Assembly (NCBI GenBank): GCA_028694115.1
Contig: JAQUUB010000038.1
Location: 1-38,489 of the forward strand
From: Lachnospiraceae bacterium
GTDB lineage: Bacteria > Bacillota_A > Clostridia > Lachnospirales > Lachnospiraceae
Direction of reading: 5' to 3'
DNA length: 38,489 nucleotides
Below the pieces are notes generated by a model. That model saw nothing but the letters and a program-made list of their open reading frames with translations. It was not told the origin of the DNA and ran no database searches. Positions 25,863-34,084 of the stretch are shown here, piece by piece. Both the position numbers and the translations under genes were made by a program. Every line of letters starts with the position of its first letter. The first letter of the stretch is position 1.

Positions 25863-25870
25863 ATCCTCAA

Positions 25871-26521
25871 TTATGAAAAATACTCCCTTATAAACTTCTC
25901 CCGTGCCTCTTCATACTGTCCCAAATTCACGAACCCGCAGTCATGCAGACACCAGGGATGTTCCTGATAAGGTACTACCAATTTATAACCTTTTCTCGTA
26001 AACTCCATGCATTGTGAGCAGTCATAAAAATCCCAGCCTTGAAACAAATCTTCTCTCCAGGGAATATCGTATTGTGTGCATAATAACAGTCCATCCAGCA
26101 AAACCACCTGTACATCTTCTGCTGCATCATAAATTGATCGATCCTTGGTTTCAAAGATATGTGTTTCCACCAGACCGCCAAAACGTTTTACCGTCCACAT
26201 AACTCCCGTTTCTGGCATTTCCTTACATCCAACCATACCAATCATGCCTGTTTTCGGATCCTTTTGAAATAAAGCAATTACTTTTTCGATAAAGTCCTGT
26301 TCCAAAATATGTACATCCTGATGAAGGTATACCTTATACTTTGCGTCTGAAGCTTGCATCGCTTGATTATATCCATTATACATAGATGTGGCATCTTTAA
26401 TGCTTAATACCTCAACCTGATACCCTTCCGGAATATGAAGGCGATTCAAATAGTATAAGCACTCCTCATATTCTGTATCTTTATTAACACAGGTAATAAA
26501 GCAGATCTTCCGTTCATCCAT
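25871..26521 (-). CDS. Small GT2-like glycosyltransferase (Glyco_tranf_2_5 type)
   Basis: The 216-aa protein reads KICFITCVNKDTEYEECLYY at the start, VLSIKDATSMYNGYNQAMQA, then KYKVYLHQDVHILEQDFIE with HQD in place of the usual DXD, and FQGWDFYDCSQCMEFTRKGY near the end. These are features of the short GT2-like family PF13712. It probably transfers one sugar from a nucleotide donor. Its ATG overlaps the stop of the 150-aa orphan gene by one base, so the two are translationally coupled. It is the last gene of the CgeB-led minus-strand transcript and stands before a hairpin. Confidence 0.78.
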   Translation of the reverse strand: MDERKICFITCVNKDTEYEECLYYLNRLHIPEGYQVEVLSIKDATSMYNGYNQAMQASDAKYKVYLHQDVHILEQDFIEKVIALFQKDPKTGMIGMVGCKEMPETGVMWTVKRFGGLVETHIFETKDRSIYDAAEDVQVVLLDGLLLCTQYDIPWREDLFQGWDFYDCSQCMEFTRKGYKLVVPYQEHPWCLHDCGFVNLGQYEEAREKFIREYFS

Positions 26522-26973
26522 TACAGTTCTCCCATGATTTTCCCTAAAACATATTCAAATTTAGTGGTGGAAGCTCTAATCACCCACACCAGCTCCTGTG
26601 CGGATATCTTCCAGTCTAAAATAAAGTTTCTCAGTTCCTGTATATCATATTCTGCGCACCACTCTACCCGCTGTATAAGATGTTTCAAGGTACAAAAAAC
26701 TTCCAATTCCTCTTCCATTGTTTTTCCTCTGGAAAAGATGGTAGAATTACCATCTTTTTTTATATCCTCTTGATAAATAATCCTCAAATAGTGAAAATAG
26801 CTTAAATCATTGTCATAGATGACTAATTTTGGATTTTCATCTATTAACCTGCAAAGAGTTTCTACATCTCCGTTTATATAAGCATTACTGATTTGTTCTC
26901 GTAATTTCTTTACCTGATCTGTAGGAATCATTTTTTGACCTATCTGTTCTACCTGCTCATTTATATTTATCAT
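26521..26973 (-). CDS. Uncharacterised 150-aa protein coupled to the small GT gene
   Basis: I do not recognise this family. The protein is soluble and predicted mainly helical, with segments such as QVKKLREQISNAYINGDVET and EELEVFCTLKHLIQRVEWCA that look like paired helices of a TPR or similar scaffold. There is no catalytic motif, signal peptide or membrane segment. It lies between a CgeB-like transferase (55-base gap) and a small GT2-like transferase with which it overlaps at the stop/start. This placement suggests an accessory or acceptor-binding protein of the glycosyltransferase pair, but this is inference only. Confidence 0.6.
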   Translation of the reverse strand: MININEQVEQIGQKMIPTDQVKKLREQISNAYINGDVETLCRLIDENPKLVIYDNDLSYFHYLRIIYQEDIKKDGNSTIFSRGKTMEEELEVFCTLKHLIQRVEWCAEYDIQELRNFILDWKISAQELVWVIRASTTKFEYVLGKIMGEL

Positions 26974-27028
26974 ATCCCTGCTAAATCTCCCCTTTGGATA
27001 AATCCGCCATTCAAAAACTGTATTTTCA

Positions 27029-28216
27029 TTACTCTATTCCTTCCATAACCATGCCTGTGAATCTATCAAATCCAAATTTATCCTTTACTTTTTCCAAACC
27101 TCGCTCTGCAATTTTCATTCGCATATCATTGTGTGTTAAATAGAACTCAATTTTTTCCATTCCTTCTTCTAAGCTGCCAAAGGTTTCCAGTTCTCTCCCC
27201 GGTGAAAAATATTCTTCAATTTCCGGTTGCCAATTTGTCAGGCAAAAACCTCCGCAGGCTAAAATATCTAATACTCTAAGCGGAATACCGCTGCGTATAG
27301 ACCGTAAAGTTAAATTTAGATTTATTTTACTGTTAGCAAAGATAACTGGCATTTCATTGTGATAGTCTGCTATCCCTCTATAAACTGCATGTGGAACCTC
27401 CTCTTTTGGAGATGCCGTATATATATTCAAATCATGTTTTTCCGCAACCCGGTTCAAAAACTGTTTTCGTTCTCTTCTGGATACTTCTTTTTCAAATATA
27501 GTCGGTATAACCAAATCTATATCCTCTATAAAGTAATCCGCATCCAATTTGACGCCAATTTCCTGTGCTTTTTGACTATAAAAAGATAAATCCAGTTTAT
27601 GATCTACCATATCCTCCAGCAAAGTATTCTGTTTGTAGGAGAAAAGCTGTCTATCTATTGCATCCTCCATTCTCTTTGCTTCTTCTGCCAGCACAAGCTC
27701 TTTCAGCTTGTCATAATAACTATTATTCTCATACAGGGATCCCACAAAAGAAACCTCTGCACTGAATTTCCTTTTTTGTTTTTCATCAGCTTTCCGAATA
27801 GTCTTTTGAAACGCATCCGTAGAAACAGCCAGTGGAAGATGTGATACCGTCTGTATCCCATAGCTTCTTAATATCTGTTCCAGTTCTCTGTCAAATATAT
27901 AAATATGATTTTCTGGCAGAGTCACTTGACCTGCAAACAAGGTATTATGCGGACAATCATAAACATAGGAGTAGTATGGAACATGGCACCCATGACACAC
28001 AGCAGATATAATGGGAAAGTAATCAAAAGAAACAACTGCATCTACTTTTTTTTCCTGAATAATTGCAACAAGTTTTCCCGCCAGATTCAAATCTCTGGTA
28101 TAATGAGTACACTCTATTTTAACTGAAATAACATTTAACCCTATTTCCTTTAGGGTAGATTCCAGTTCCGGCTCATTATTAGCATTCCATTTGTATAGCA
28201 GAACATTTCGTACCAT
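27029..28216 (-). CDS. CgeB-like glycosyltransferase (DUF3880 + GT1-like)
   Basis: The 395-aa protein has an N-terminal DUF3880 region with VDAVVSFDYFPIISAVCHGC, PYYSYVYDCPH and HIYIFDRELEQ. A middle part contains EVSFVGSLYENN. The C-terminal CgeB/GT-B donor domain holds INLNLTLRSIRSGIPLRVLD ILACGGF and FYLTHNDMRMKIAERGLEKV. CgeB-like enzymes decorate spore coats or flagellins in other Firmicutes. Two close paralogs lie at 29311-30486 and 31660-32820. The gene is divergent from the GT2-TPR gene at 28260, with only 43 bases between starts. Its ribosome site is weak (TTGGAA). Confidence 0.82.
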   Translation of the reverse strand: MVRNVLLYKWNANNEPELESTLKEIGLNVISVKIECTHYTRDLNLAGKLVAIIQEKKVDAVVSFDYFPIISAVCHGCHVPYYSYVYDCPHNTLFAGQVTLPENHIYIFDRELEQILRSYGIQTVSHLPLAVSTDAFQKTIRKADEKQKRKFSAEVSFVGSLYENNSYYDKLKELVLAEEAKRMEDAIDRQLFSYKQNTLLEDMVDHKLDLSFYSQKAQEIGVKLDADYFIEDIDLVIPTIFEKEVSRRERKQFLNRVAEKHDLNIYTASPKEEVPHAVYRGIADYHNEMPVIFANSKINLNLTLRSIRSGIPLRVLDILACGGFCLTNWQPEIEEYFSPGRELETFGSLEEGMEKIEFYLTHNDMRMKIAERGLEKVKDKFGFDRFTGMVMEGIE

Positions 28217-28259
28217 TTGTTTTCCAATCTTTTTACTTTATATTTGCTGGAGGCGTTAT

Positions 28260-29336
28260 ATGAATCCAATTTCCATTTGCATGATTGTTAAGAACGAAGC
28301 AAAAAATATTGTTGCATGTCTCGATTCTATTCAAAAATTAAATTGTGAATTAATTATAGTTGATACCGGCTCTACTGATCAAACAAAAGAATTGGCTTTA
28401 CAGTATACCAACCAGGTCTTTGATTTTGTCTGGTGTGATGATTTCTCGGCTGCCAGGAATTTTTCCATCTCCAAATCTTCAAATAATTGGATTCTTGTTT
28501 TGGATGCTGACGAAGTTATAACAAATATAGACTTGCCTGCTATTTTAACCTGGATATCTACTCATCCGAGTACAATTGGAACTATCACCCGGATTAATCA
28601 TTATGAATCTAATGAAACTGACACTGTCTATGTAGATCAGGTGGAACGACTTTTTTGTAAGCAAAATTATTGTTATCAAGGTATTATTCACGAGCAGGTC
28701 GTTCCGTGCTCTGCTAATTCTGTCTATCAGATTGAAGCAATACCTCTTCAGGTTGACCACAGCGGTTACTGTGGCTCTCCGGAGGAAATGCTGGCCAAAT
28801 CAAATCGAAATATTGCATTATTGAAAACAGAGCTGGATCGCGTATCCGGTACGGTTTCTGAAAATGCATATCTTTATTTTCAGCTGGGACAAGCCTATAA
28901 TGCCATTCATGATGATGCAAATGCTCTATACTATTATGAGAAGGGACTTTCTTTTGATGTTGACCCTTCCATGGAGTATGTTCAAATGATGGTCATTGGA
29001 TATGGCTATGCACTTCTTCACCTGAATCGGCCGCAAGATGCACTTTCTCTTTTAGGTATCTATGATGAATTTGCCGTTTCTGCTGATTTTTACTGTTTGA
29101 TTGGTTTGATCTATCTTCGAAACGGAGATTTGCTCCATGCCATGGCCGAATTTATAAAAGCACTTAATTCTACGGTCAGTCATGTTGTCGGCGCCAATAC
29201 TTTTATTCCCCGTTACAATATGGGCTGTATACTGGAATTGACCGGGGATATTTCAGGTGCTCTAAAGCAGTACAGGCTTTGCGAAGATTTTGCTCCTGCT
29301 CTGGAAAAGATCAATGTGTTAGCACATAATCTATAA
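28260..29336 (+). CDS. GT2 glycosyltransferase with C-terminal TPR repeats
   Basis: Start at the ATG at 28260, 6 bases after GGAGG, gives 358 aa; the frame extends upstream but without a ribosome site. Residues 1-~150 are a GT-A domain: ISICMIVKNEAKNIVACLDS, IIVDTGSTDQTKELA, FSAARNFSISKSSNNWILVL DADE and IHEQVVP. After that helical TPR-like repeats follow (YLYFQLGQAYNAIHDDANAL YYYEKG; FYCLIGLIYLRNGDLLHAMA EFIKAL; RYNMGCILELTGDISGALKQ Y). This architecture is seen in peptide or protein glycosyltransferases, where TPRs hold the protein acceptor. Flagellin is the obvious candidate given the location. It converges with the next CgeB-like gene, overlapping it by 26 bases. Confidence 0.87.
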   Translation: MNPISICMIVKNEAKNIVACLDSIQKLNCELIIVDTGSTDQTKELALQYTNQVFDFVWCDDFSAARNFSISKSSNNWILVLDADEVITNIDLPAILTWISTHPSTIGTITRINHYESNETDTVYVDQVERLFCKQNYCYQGIIHEQVVPCSANSVYQIEAIPLQVDHSGYCGSPEEMLAKSNRNIALLKTELDRVSGTVSENAYLYFQLGQAYNAIHDDANALYYYEKGLSFDVDPSMEYVQMMVIGYGYALLHLNRPQDALSLLGIYDEFAVSADFYCLIGLIYLRNGDLLHAMAEFIKALNSTVSHVVGANTFIPRYNMGCILELTGDISGALKQYRLCEDFAPALEKINVLAHNL

Positions 29337-30486
29337 TCATATGGAGTCGCTTACTAAAATTATATTCTGATTTAACTTTTTGGTATCCATTCATTGCAAT
29401 CCGCAATCTTTCTTCTTCATGATGCAGGTAATAATCTACTTTGTCCAGAATTTCTTCCGGTTCACGGAAGAACTCTATTTCCTTTCCTTCTTCAAACAAT
29501 TCTGCTGTTTCTTTGCAATACGATGACATGACAAATCCACCATTGGCCATAATATCAAATACCCTTTGCGGAGTCCCTTCTATGATACTCCGGTAAGATA
29601 TATTCAAATTTATCTTACTGGAAAAAAATACCTTGGGCGCCTCCCACAAATATTCCACCGTTGGATGTACTTTTACCTGGTCCAGGAAGTCCGGTTTCCC
29701 AGTTGTATATAAGTCAACCTGAAACTGTTCTGCTAAAAGTTTCAAAATTTCTGTCCGATCGTAAAACGTTGATTTCTGTGTTAAGAGATTTGCTATATAA
29801 TAGTCCGGCGGACAATAATATTCTTTCATTTCTTTTTGGTTAAAATAAGGATTTAGCTTCTGCACTACTTCCGGAGTCATCTGCTCCATAACTCGGTCTC
29901 TTCCATCCCATTGAAATGCCGCATTGATACAAACACTCTGCATACATTGAAGGGCCGCAGTATCATGGTATTGTTCCATAATCTTACTTAGATCCTCATA
30001 GCAGTCTTCTCCATCATATAAGCTTCCAACAAAAGAAACATCCGATTTATACTTTTCTATTTCTTCGTCCTGAATATCGATTCCACCAAACCATTCACAG
30101 TCAGCAGCTAAATGAAAGTATTGTATTTGAATCCCTCGATGCATTTTTACATAATCTGCATGGTATCGATCAAAATGAAAAAGATAACAATTAGGCAATG
30201 CAGCTTCATCACTCATCGACATAATATACGGAGAATCATAAATCCAGGCAGCATATTTCAATTGGCATTCATATGCCACTTTTGCAGCTGATGGAAAGAA
30301 ATCATTACTGATCATCAGATCATAGTGTTTGGACTCCAATTCCTTTTTAAATTGTGCTTCTATTATGGGATCTTTTACTATGGGTTCTGAATAACAAATG
30401 ATATCCGTTTCAATTTTTTCATTACGAAGAGTCCAGGGAATATCCATGAAATTTATCCGGTTACTATGTAAATACAGTATTCGCAT
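29311..30486 (-). CDS. CgeB-like glycosyltransferase (DUF3880 + GT1-like), second paralog
   Basis: The 391-aa protein shows the family order: HYDLMISNDFFPSAAKVAYE C, YAAWIYDSPY, CYLFHFDRYHADYV, SDVSFVGSLYDGEDCYEDLS, then INLNISYRSIIEGTPQRVFD IMANGGF and YYLHHEEERLRIAMNGYQKV. It is a diverged paralog of the genes at 27029 and 31660. Its end overlaps the 3' end of the convergent GT2-TPR gene (29311-29336), so the two transcripts form an antisense overlap. It starts 118 bases from the divergent TTG-started GT2-TPR gene; a sigma-28-like -10 lies in between. Confidence 0.82.
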   Translation of the reverse strand: MRILYLHSNRINFMDIPWTLRNEKIETDIICYSEPIVKDPIIEAQFKKELESKHYDLMISNDFFPSAAKVAYECQLKYAAWIYDSPYIMSMSDEAALPNCYLFHFDRYHADYVKMHRGIQIQYFHLAADCEWFGGIDIQDEEIEKYKSDVSFVGSLYDGEDCYEDLSKIMEQYHDTAALQCMQSVCINAAFQWDGRDRVMEQMTPEVVQKLNPYFNQKEMKEYYCPPDYYIANLLTQKSTFYDRTEILKLLAEQFQVDLYTTGKPDFLDQVKVHPTVEYLWEAPKVFFSSKINLNISYRSIIEGTPQRVFDIMANGGFVMSSYCKETAELFEEGKEIEFFREPEEILDKVDYYLHHEEERLRIAMNGYQKVKSEYNFSKRLHMIIDYVLTH

Positions 30487-30560
30487 GTAGTCACCAACAG
30501 GGAATCAAAGATTTCCCACTTTCCTTATCAATGTATGATAAAATATATATAACATATTAT

Positions 30561-30587
30561 TTATCGGATAAAACACATCAATTCGTA
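30561..30587 (-). promoter_or_regulatory. Weak sigma-28-like promoter of the second CgeB-like gene
   Basis: On the minus strand TCCGATAA (30561-30568), a good sigma-28 -10, lies 75 bases before the ATG at 30486. The matching -35 at a 15-base spacing would be TACG, only 2 of 4 to TAAA. I list it as a weak candidate. The same 118-base divergent interval must also hold the promoter of the plus-strand GT2-TPR gene, which I could not assign. Confidence 0.28.
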
Positions 30588-30604
30588 AGAACAGGAGCCT
30601 AAAA

Positions 30605-31663
30605 TTGTCAGCATTCTCTGTTTGTATTATTGTAAAAAATGAAGAAAAGAATATCTTGAAGTGCTTGCAATCATTGCAATCTCTTCCTGTTGAAATCATT
30701 CTGGTAGATACCGGATCCACAGATTCTACTGTTGAGCTGGCCAAAAAATATACAGCAAATATCTTTTCGTTTCCCTGGAGTAATGATTTCTCAGCAGCCA
30801 GAAACTTTTCCATAAGTAAAGCTTCAAACGATTGGATTCTGGTGCTTGATGCCGATGAGAATATAACTGATTGTAACTGTTCTTTCCTGCTACAGTTTGT
30901 GGCGGATAATGATGCCTGTCCCTGTGTTGGACGTGTTCAACGAATCAATCATATCATAGGAGATCAGGGAAGTGATACCAGTCAGGAGTGGATTACACGA
31001 TTTTTTAACAAACGGTATTTTCACTATTCCGGTTCTATCCATGAACAGGTTACTGCTATAGAACCATTTTCTTATACCTGCATGGATTTACCGATTATTC
31101 TAAATCACAGTGGCTACGCCGCTTCTGATGATGTGATTCAAAAAGCAAATCGTGATTTAACTTTACTGTTGAATGAGTCCAAGTATCAAAATCTGGATGC
31201 CTATATGAACTATCAGATTGGACAATGTTATTACCAATTGAAGAAATATAATAACGCCTGTTTTTATTTTGAAAAATGCTTTGACTTTGACTTGAATCCA
31301 GAATTGGATTATGTGAGAACAATGGTTCTATCCTATGGTTACAGCCTGATAGCTTTGAAGAAATTCAATCGAGCCTGTATTCTTTCTGAACTTGCAGAAT
31401 TCTTTCCACAATTTGCAGACTATCATTTTCTGCTGGGGTTTATCTACATGAACCTCGGGGATTTTCAAAATGCAATTGCCTCATACAAATATGCTATACA
31501 GTGTTCTGAGTATTCCGTTTCCGGAGTAAACAGCTTCAAAGCTTATTATAACATGGGAGTCATAGAAGAATGTCTTGGAAATCATAAAAATGCTATCATG
31601 GACTACCGGAAATGCGGAGAATATCCGCCGGCTCAAATACGATTAGGAGAACTCTCAAAATGA
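30605..31663 (+). CDS. GT2 glycosyltransferase with C-terminal TPR repeats, paralog
   Basis: It starts at TTG (30605), 7 bases after AGGAG, giving 352 aa. The GT-A domain reads FSVCIIVKNEEKNILKCLQS, ILVDTGSTDSTVELAKKY, NDFSAARNFSISKASNDWIL VLDADE and IHEQVTA, nearly parallel to the gene at 28260. TPR-like repeats follow (YMNYQIGQCYYQLKKYNNAC FYFEKC; DYHFLLGFIYMNLGDFQNAI ASYKYA; YYNMGVIEECLGNHKNAIMD Y). The two genes are paralogs from a local duplication. The stop overlaps the ATG of the CgeB-like gene (ATGA at 31660-31663), so in this copy the GT2-TPR and CgeB enzymes are co-translated. This suggests they work in the same glycosylation step. Confidence 0.87.
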   Translation: MSAFSVCIIVKNEEKNILKCLQSLQSLPVEIILVDTGSTDSTVELAKKYTANIFSFPWSNDFSAARNFSISKASNDWILVLDADENITDCNCSFLLQFVADNDACPCVGRVQRINHIIGDQGSDTSQEWITRFFNKRYFHYSGSIHEQVTAIEPFSYTCMDLPIILNHSGYAASDDVIQKANRDLTLLLNESKYQNLDAYMNYQIGQCYYQLKKYNNACFYFEKCFDFDLNPELDYVRTMVLSYGYSLIALKKFNRACILSELAEFFPQFADYHFLLGFIYMNLGDFQNAIASYKYAIQCSEYSVSGVNSFKAYYNMGVIEECLGNHKNAIMDYRKCGEYPPAQIRLGELSK

Positions 31664-32820
31664 AATTACTCTTTATTGAATGGAATAGTTTTGGTAACCA
31701 GGATATTCTTGAAGCCTTTAATGAGATGAACATTCAGGTCTCTATTTTTCCTTTTGAAAAATCCGAACCTCGAGTTGACCCGCATGTATCGGCTTTGTTA
31801 TCTTTAAAAATCAAGCAGGAACATCCCGATCTGGTCTTTTCTTTTAACTATTTTCCACTTATATCCAATGTCTGTAAAGAAACGGGTGTTCCTTATTATG
31901 CCTGGGTTTATGATAGTCCCTATGTTCTACTCTACTCCTATACTCTTATAAACCCCTGTAATCATATCTACCTTTTTGATAAAGAACAGTACCTGGAGTT
32001 TGCTAACGCCGGTGCAAAAACTGTGCATTATCTCCCACTTGCAGTAAACGCTAAACGACTTGGCTCTTTATCCCAGGCACCTGCTATACAGCAGCAATAT
32101 CGCTCTGATATTGCCTTTGTGGGTTCTCTTTATACAGAAAAACATAATTTCTTTGATCGAATGAAAAATCTGCCGGAGCATACGCGAGGATATCTGGCTG
32201 GATTAATGGAATCCCAGTTGAAAGTATTTGGATATAATTTCATCAAAGAGTGTCTTCCCTCTGATATTATGGATGATTTAAAGGCAAATCTGCCGCTTGC
32301 ACCCAATACAGATGGTGTTGAAACCTATGAATACCTGTTCTCCCAGTATGTAATCAACAGGAAAATCACAGCTATAGAACGTGATCGTTATTTGAAGGCT
32401 ATTGCCTGCAAACAGCCTCTGGATTTATATACGCCGGATCAATCCTATGCCGTTAAAGGTATCACTAACCATGGTCCCGTTGACTATTATGATGGTATGC
32501 CTTATGTTTTTCAAAACGCAAAGATTAATTTGAACATATCTTTGCGCAGTATTCAATCAGGTATTCCGTTACGCGCACTGGATATTATGGGGTGCGGTGG
32601 ATTTTTACTCACTAATTTTCAAGCTGATTTTCTGGATTACTTTATTCCGGATGAAGATTTTGTTTATTACGAGAGCGAACAGGACTTGCTAAACAAAATT
32701 GATTTTTACTTAATTCATGATGCTGAGAGAAAAAAAATTGCAGCCAGTGGACAGCAAAAAGTTCTTCAAAACTTTTCTTATGTCAACCAACTGCAAAAAA
32801 TGTTTTCGGACTTGTTTTAG
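31660..32820 (+). CDS. CgeB-like glycosyltransferase (DUF3880 + GT1-like), third paralog
   Basis: The start is the ATG at 31660, which overlaps the TGA of the preceding gene and has AGGAGA 9 bases upstream (386 aa). Features are HPDLVFSFNYFPLISNVCKE, PYYAWVYDSPYV, HIYLFDKEQYLEF, SDIAFVGSLYTEKHNFFDRM, INLNISLRSIQSGIPLRALD IMGCGGF and DFYLIHDAERKKIAASGQQK V. It most resembles the copy at 27029 in its RSIxSGIPLRxLD motif. Unlike the other two it is transcribed with its GT2-TPR partner rather than away from it. It converges on the acetyltransferase gene, separated by 26 bases with a hairpin. Confidence 0.84.
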   Translation: MKLLFIEWNSFGNQDILEAFNEMNIQVSIFPFEKSEPRVDPHVSALLSLKIKQEHPDLVFSFNYFPLISNVCKETGVPYYAWVYDSPYVLLYSYTLINPCNHIYLFDKEQYLEFANAGAKTVHYLPLAVNAKRLGSLSQAPAIQQQYRSDIAFVGSLYTEKHNFFDRMKNLPEHTRGYLAGLMESQLKVFGYNFIKECLPSDIMDDLKANLPLAPNTDGVETYEYLFSQYVINRKITAIERDRYLKAIACKQPLDLYTPDQSYAVKGITNHGPVDYYDGMPYVFQNAKINLNISLRSIQSGIPLRALDIMGCGGFLLTNFQADFLDYFIPDEDFVYYESEQDLLNKIDFYLIHDAERKKIAASGQQKVLQNFSYVNQLQKMFSDLF

Positions 32821-32834
32821 TATTTTATATCAGG

Positions 32835-32862
32835 CATGCCGATTTCTCACCAAATTGGCATG
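32835..32862. terminator. Bidirectional hairpin at the convergent gene ends
   Basis: An 11-pair stem, CATGCCGATTT with AAATTGGCATG around the loop CTCACC, spans the junction of the CgeB-like gene (stop at 32820) and the acetyltransferase gene (stop at 32847-32849). It overlaps the last codons of the latter. Neither side has a clear T-tract, so it may end both transcripts weakly or block antisense read-through. Confidence 0.5.
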
Positions 32863-33911
32863 TCCACACCGGATAAATATGGCTTCTGATATTCATCAGA
32901 CAAACATGACAAATACACAGTTTCTGTTCCTCTGGTAAGAATCAGTTCATTAGCATTCCTCACCAGTTCTTCTAAGCTGTTATCATTCTCCAGCACAACA
33001 TCTACACTGCATTGTATCTTTTCATTGCCATTTACCTTATCGGCTATCTGTGCCAGTTCCATGATTTCTTCCTGATATAGCTCTACAAATTCACGTTTTA
33101 TCAGGAATAGAAGTTTTCTATCATCATAAATAAAATGTTCTAAAAATTCATCCAAGACCCTGATATATACCGGATAGTTATCATCAAAATCTGCTACGAT
33201 TCCCGTTACATACTGATTATTTGTTGATTTTATTTCTCCGCCTGCTACCGTTTCCTGTTCAGGCTTTGCATCGCACTCTCCAATGAAAATTTCGCAAAAC
33301 TCCCTTACATCATCATGAAACCATTTGGCATTCTGCTTGATTTTCTCCGGTTCCCAGTCCCACCACTTGATCTGCAGCAGCATCTGAATGATCTCTTCTT
33401 CAAAACGATATCCTATAATCTTAGCCGGATTCCCTCCAACAATTGCATAGGGTGGTACATCCTTTACCACATGAGAACCAGCAGCAATTACAGCACCATT
33501 ATGTATGGTAACGCCTGACATAATACTGACATCTTTTCCGATCCATACATCATTTTGGATAAGTACCATACCTTTTTGATGAAAATTTGTCTTTTCAGCT
33601 TCTGCTTGATCATCCGCTGCCTTTCCCCATAAATCTGATACTCCTGTGGACAGCAAATGATAGTTGTGATTTCTTCCCAACATGATTTTCAAGTTTCGAG
33701 CGATAGAGCAAAACTTCCCAATTTGTACATTATGAATAATGTAATCATCTTTTAGCGTAAACTCTATTACATCGTCTATACTCGCCTCAACTATATATGA
33801 GCCTCGTCCTACGGTCATATAGCAGAGCTGTCTGCCATTTTCTGTTCTTGTATAGAAGTGCTGTGTATCTCTAATCGTATCAGGTGGAATACAAATTTCC
33901 GTCAAATTCAT
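32847..33911 (-). CDS. CatB/LbH-type acetyltransferase with uncharacterised C-terminal domain
   Basis: The start is set at the ATG at 33911 (354 aa), with AGGAAAAGAG upstream; the frame is open further but lies in the promoter. Residues ~40-200 form a left-handed beta-helix acetyltransferase: IIHNVQIGKFCSIARNLKIM, GRNHNY with the probable catalytic His, NDVWIGKDVSIMSGVTIHNG and GNPAKIIGYRFEEE, like CatB/xenobiotic and sugar O-acetyltransferases using acetyl-CoA. About 150 further residues (VADFDDNYPVYIRVLDEFLE and on) are not part of that family and I cannot identify them. It has its own sigma-28 promoter, so it is expressed with flagellin; O-acetylation of a flagellin glycan is the natural inference. 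Confidence 0.82.
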   Translation of the reverse strand: MNLTEICIPPDTIRDTQHFYTRTENGRQLCYMTVGRGSYIVEASIDDVIEFTLKDDYIIHNVQIGKFCSIARNLKIMLGRNHNYHLLSTGVSDLWGKAADDQAEAEKTNFHQKGMVLIQNDVWIGKDVSIMSGVTIHNGAVIAAGSHVVKDVPPYAIVGGNPAKIIGYRFEEEIIQMLLQIKWWDWEPEKIKQNAKWFHDDVREFCEIFIGECDAKPEQETVAGGEIKSTNNQYVTGIVADFDDNYPVYIRVLDEFLEHFIYDDRKLLFLIKREFVELYQEEIMELAQIADKVNGNEKIQCSVDVVLENDNSLEELVRNANELILTRGTETVYLSCLSDEYQKPYLSGVDMPIW

Positions 33912-33962
33912 TTTTTTCTCTTTTCCTAAAGTTTCTTGATTTACATTTATCTCATATCTTTT

Positions 33963-33989
33963 ATATCGAACATTTTTGAGCAATCTTGA
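33963..33989 (-). promoter_or_regulatory. Sigma-28 promoter of the acetyltransferase gene
   Basis: On the minus strand TCAA (33986-33989; TCAAGATT as the longer -35), 15 bases, then TTCGATAT (33963-33970). The -35 matches 6 of 8 to TAAAGTTT, and the -10 is identical to that of flagellin. It lies directly after the flagellin terminator and would give a leader of about 45 bases. Confidence 0.65.
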
Positions 33990-33998
33990 ACCTTACAA

Positions 33999-34030
33999 GA
34001 AAAAAAAAAGAGCCGGCATACTGCCAGCTC
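33999..34030 (-). terminator. Intrinsic terminator of the flagellin gene
   Basis: On the minus strand a 9-pair stem GAGCTGGCA-gta-TGCCGGCTC (34010-34030, one G-U) is followed by eleven T (33999-34009). It stands about 55 bases after the flagellin stop. This is a strong rho-independent terminator, as expected for a very highly expressed gene. Confidence 0.93.
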
Positions 34031-34084
34031 CCTCTTTCGTACGTTTTCAGCACAAGGCTTAAACGAAAACATTTGTTTTTGTTA

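Noticed and set aside
28217..28259. Promoters in the 43-base divergent gap between CgeB-like and GT2-TPR genes.
   Set aside because: Promoters must lie partly within the opposite coding regions; I could not find a convincing match for sigma-A or sigma-28.
30487..30604. Sigma-A promoter TATGATAAAAT region for the plus-strand GT2-TPR gene.
   Set aside because: The -10 is acceptable but the sequence 17 bases upstream (TTTCCC) does not resemble TTGACA, so I did not list it.
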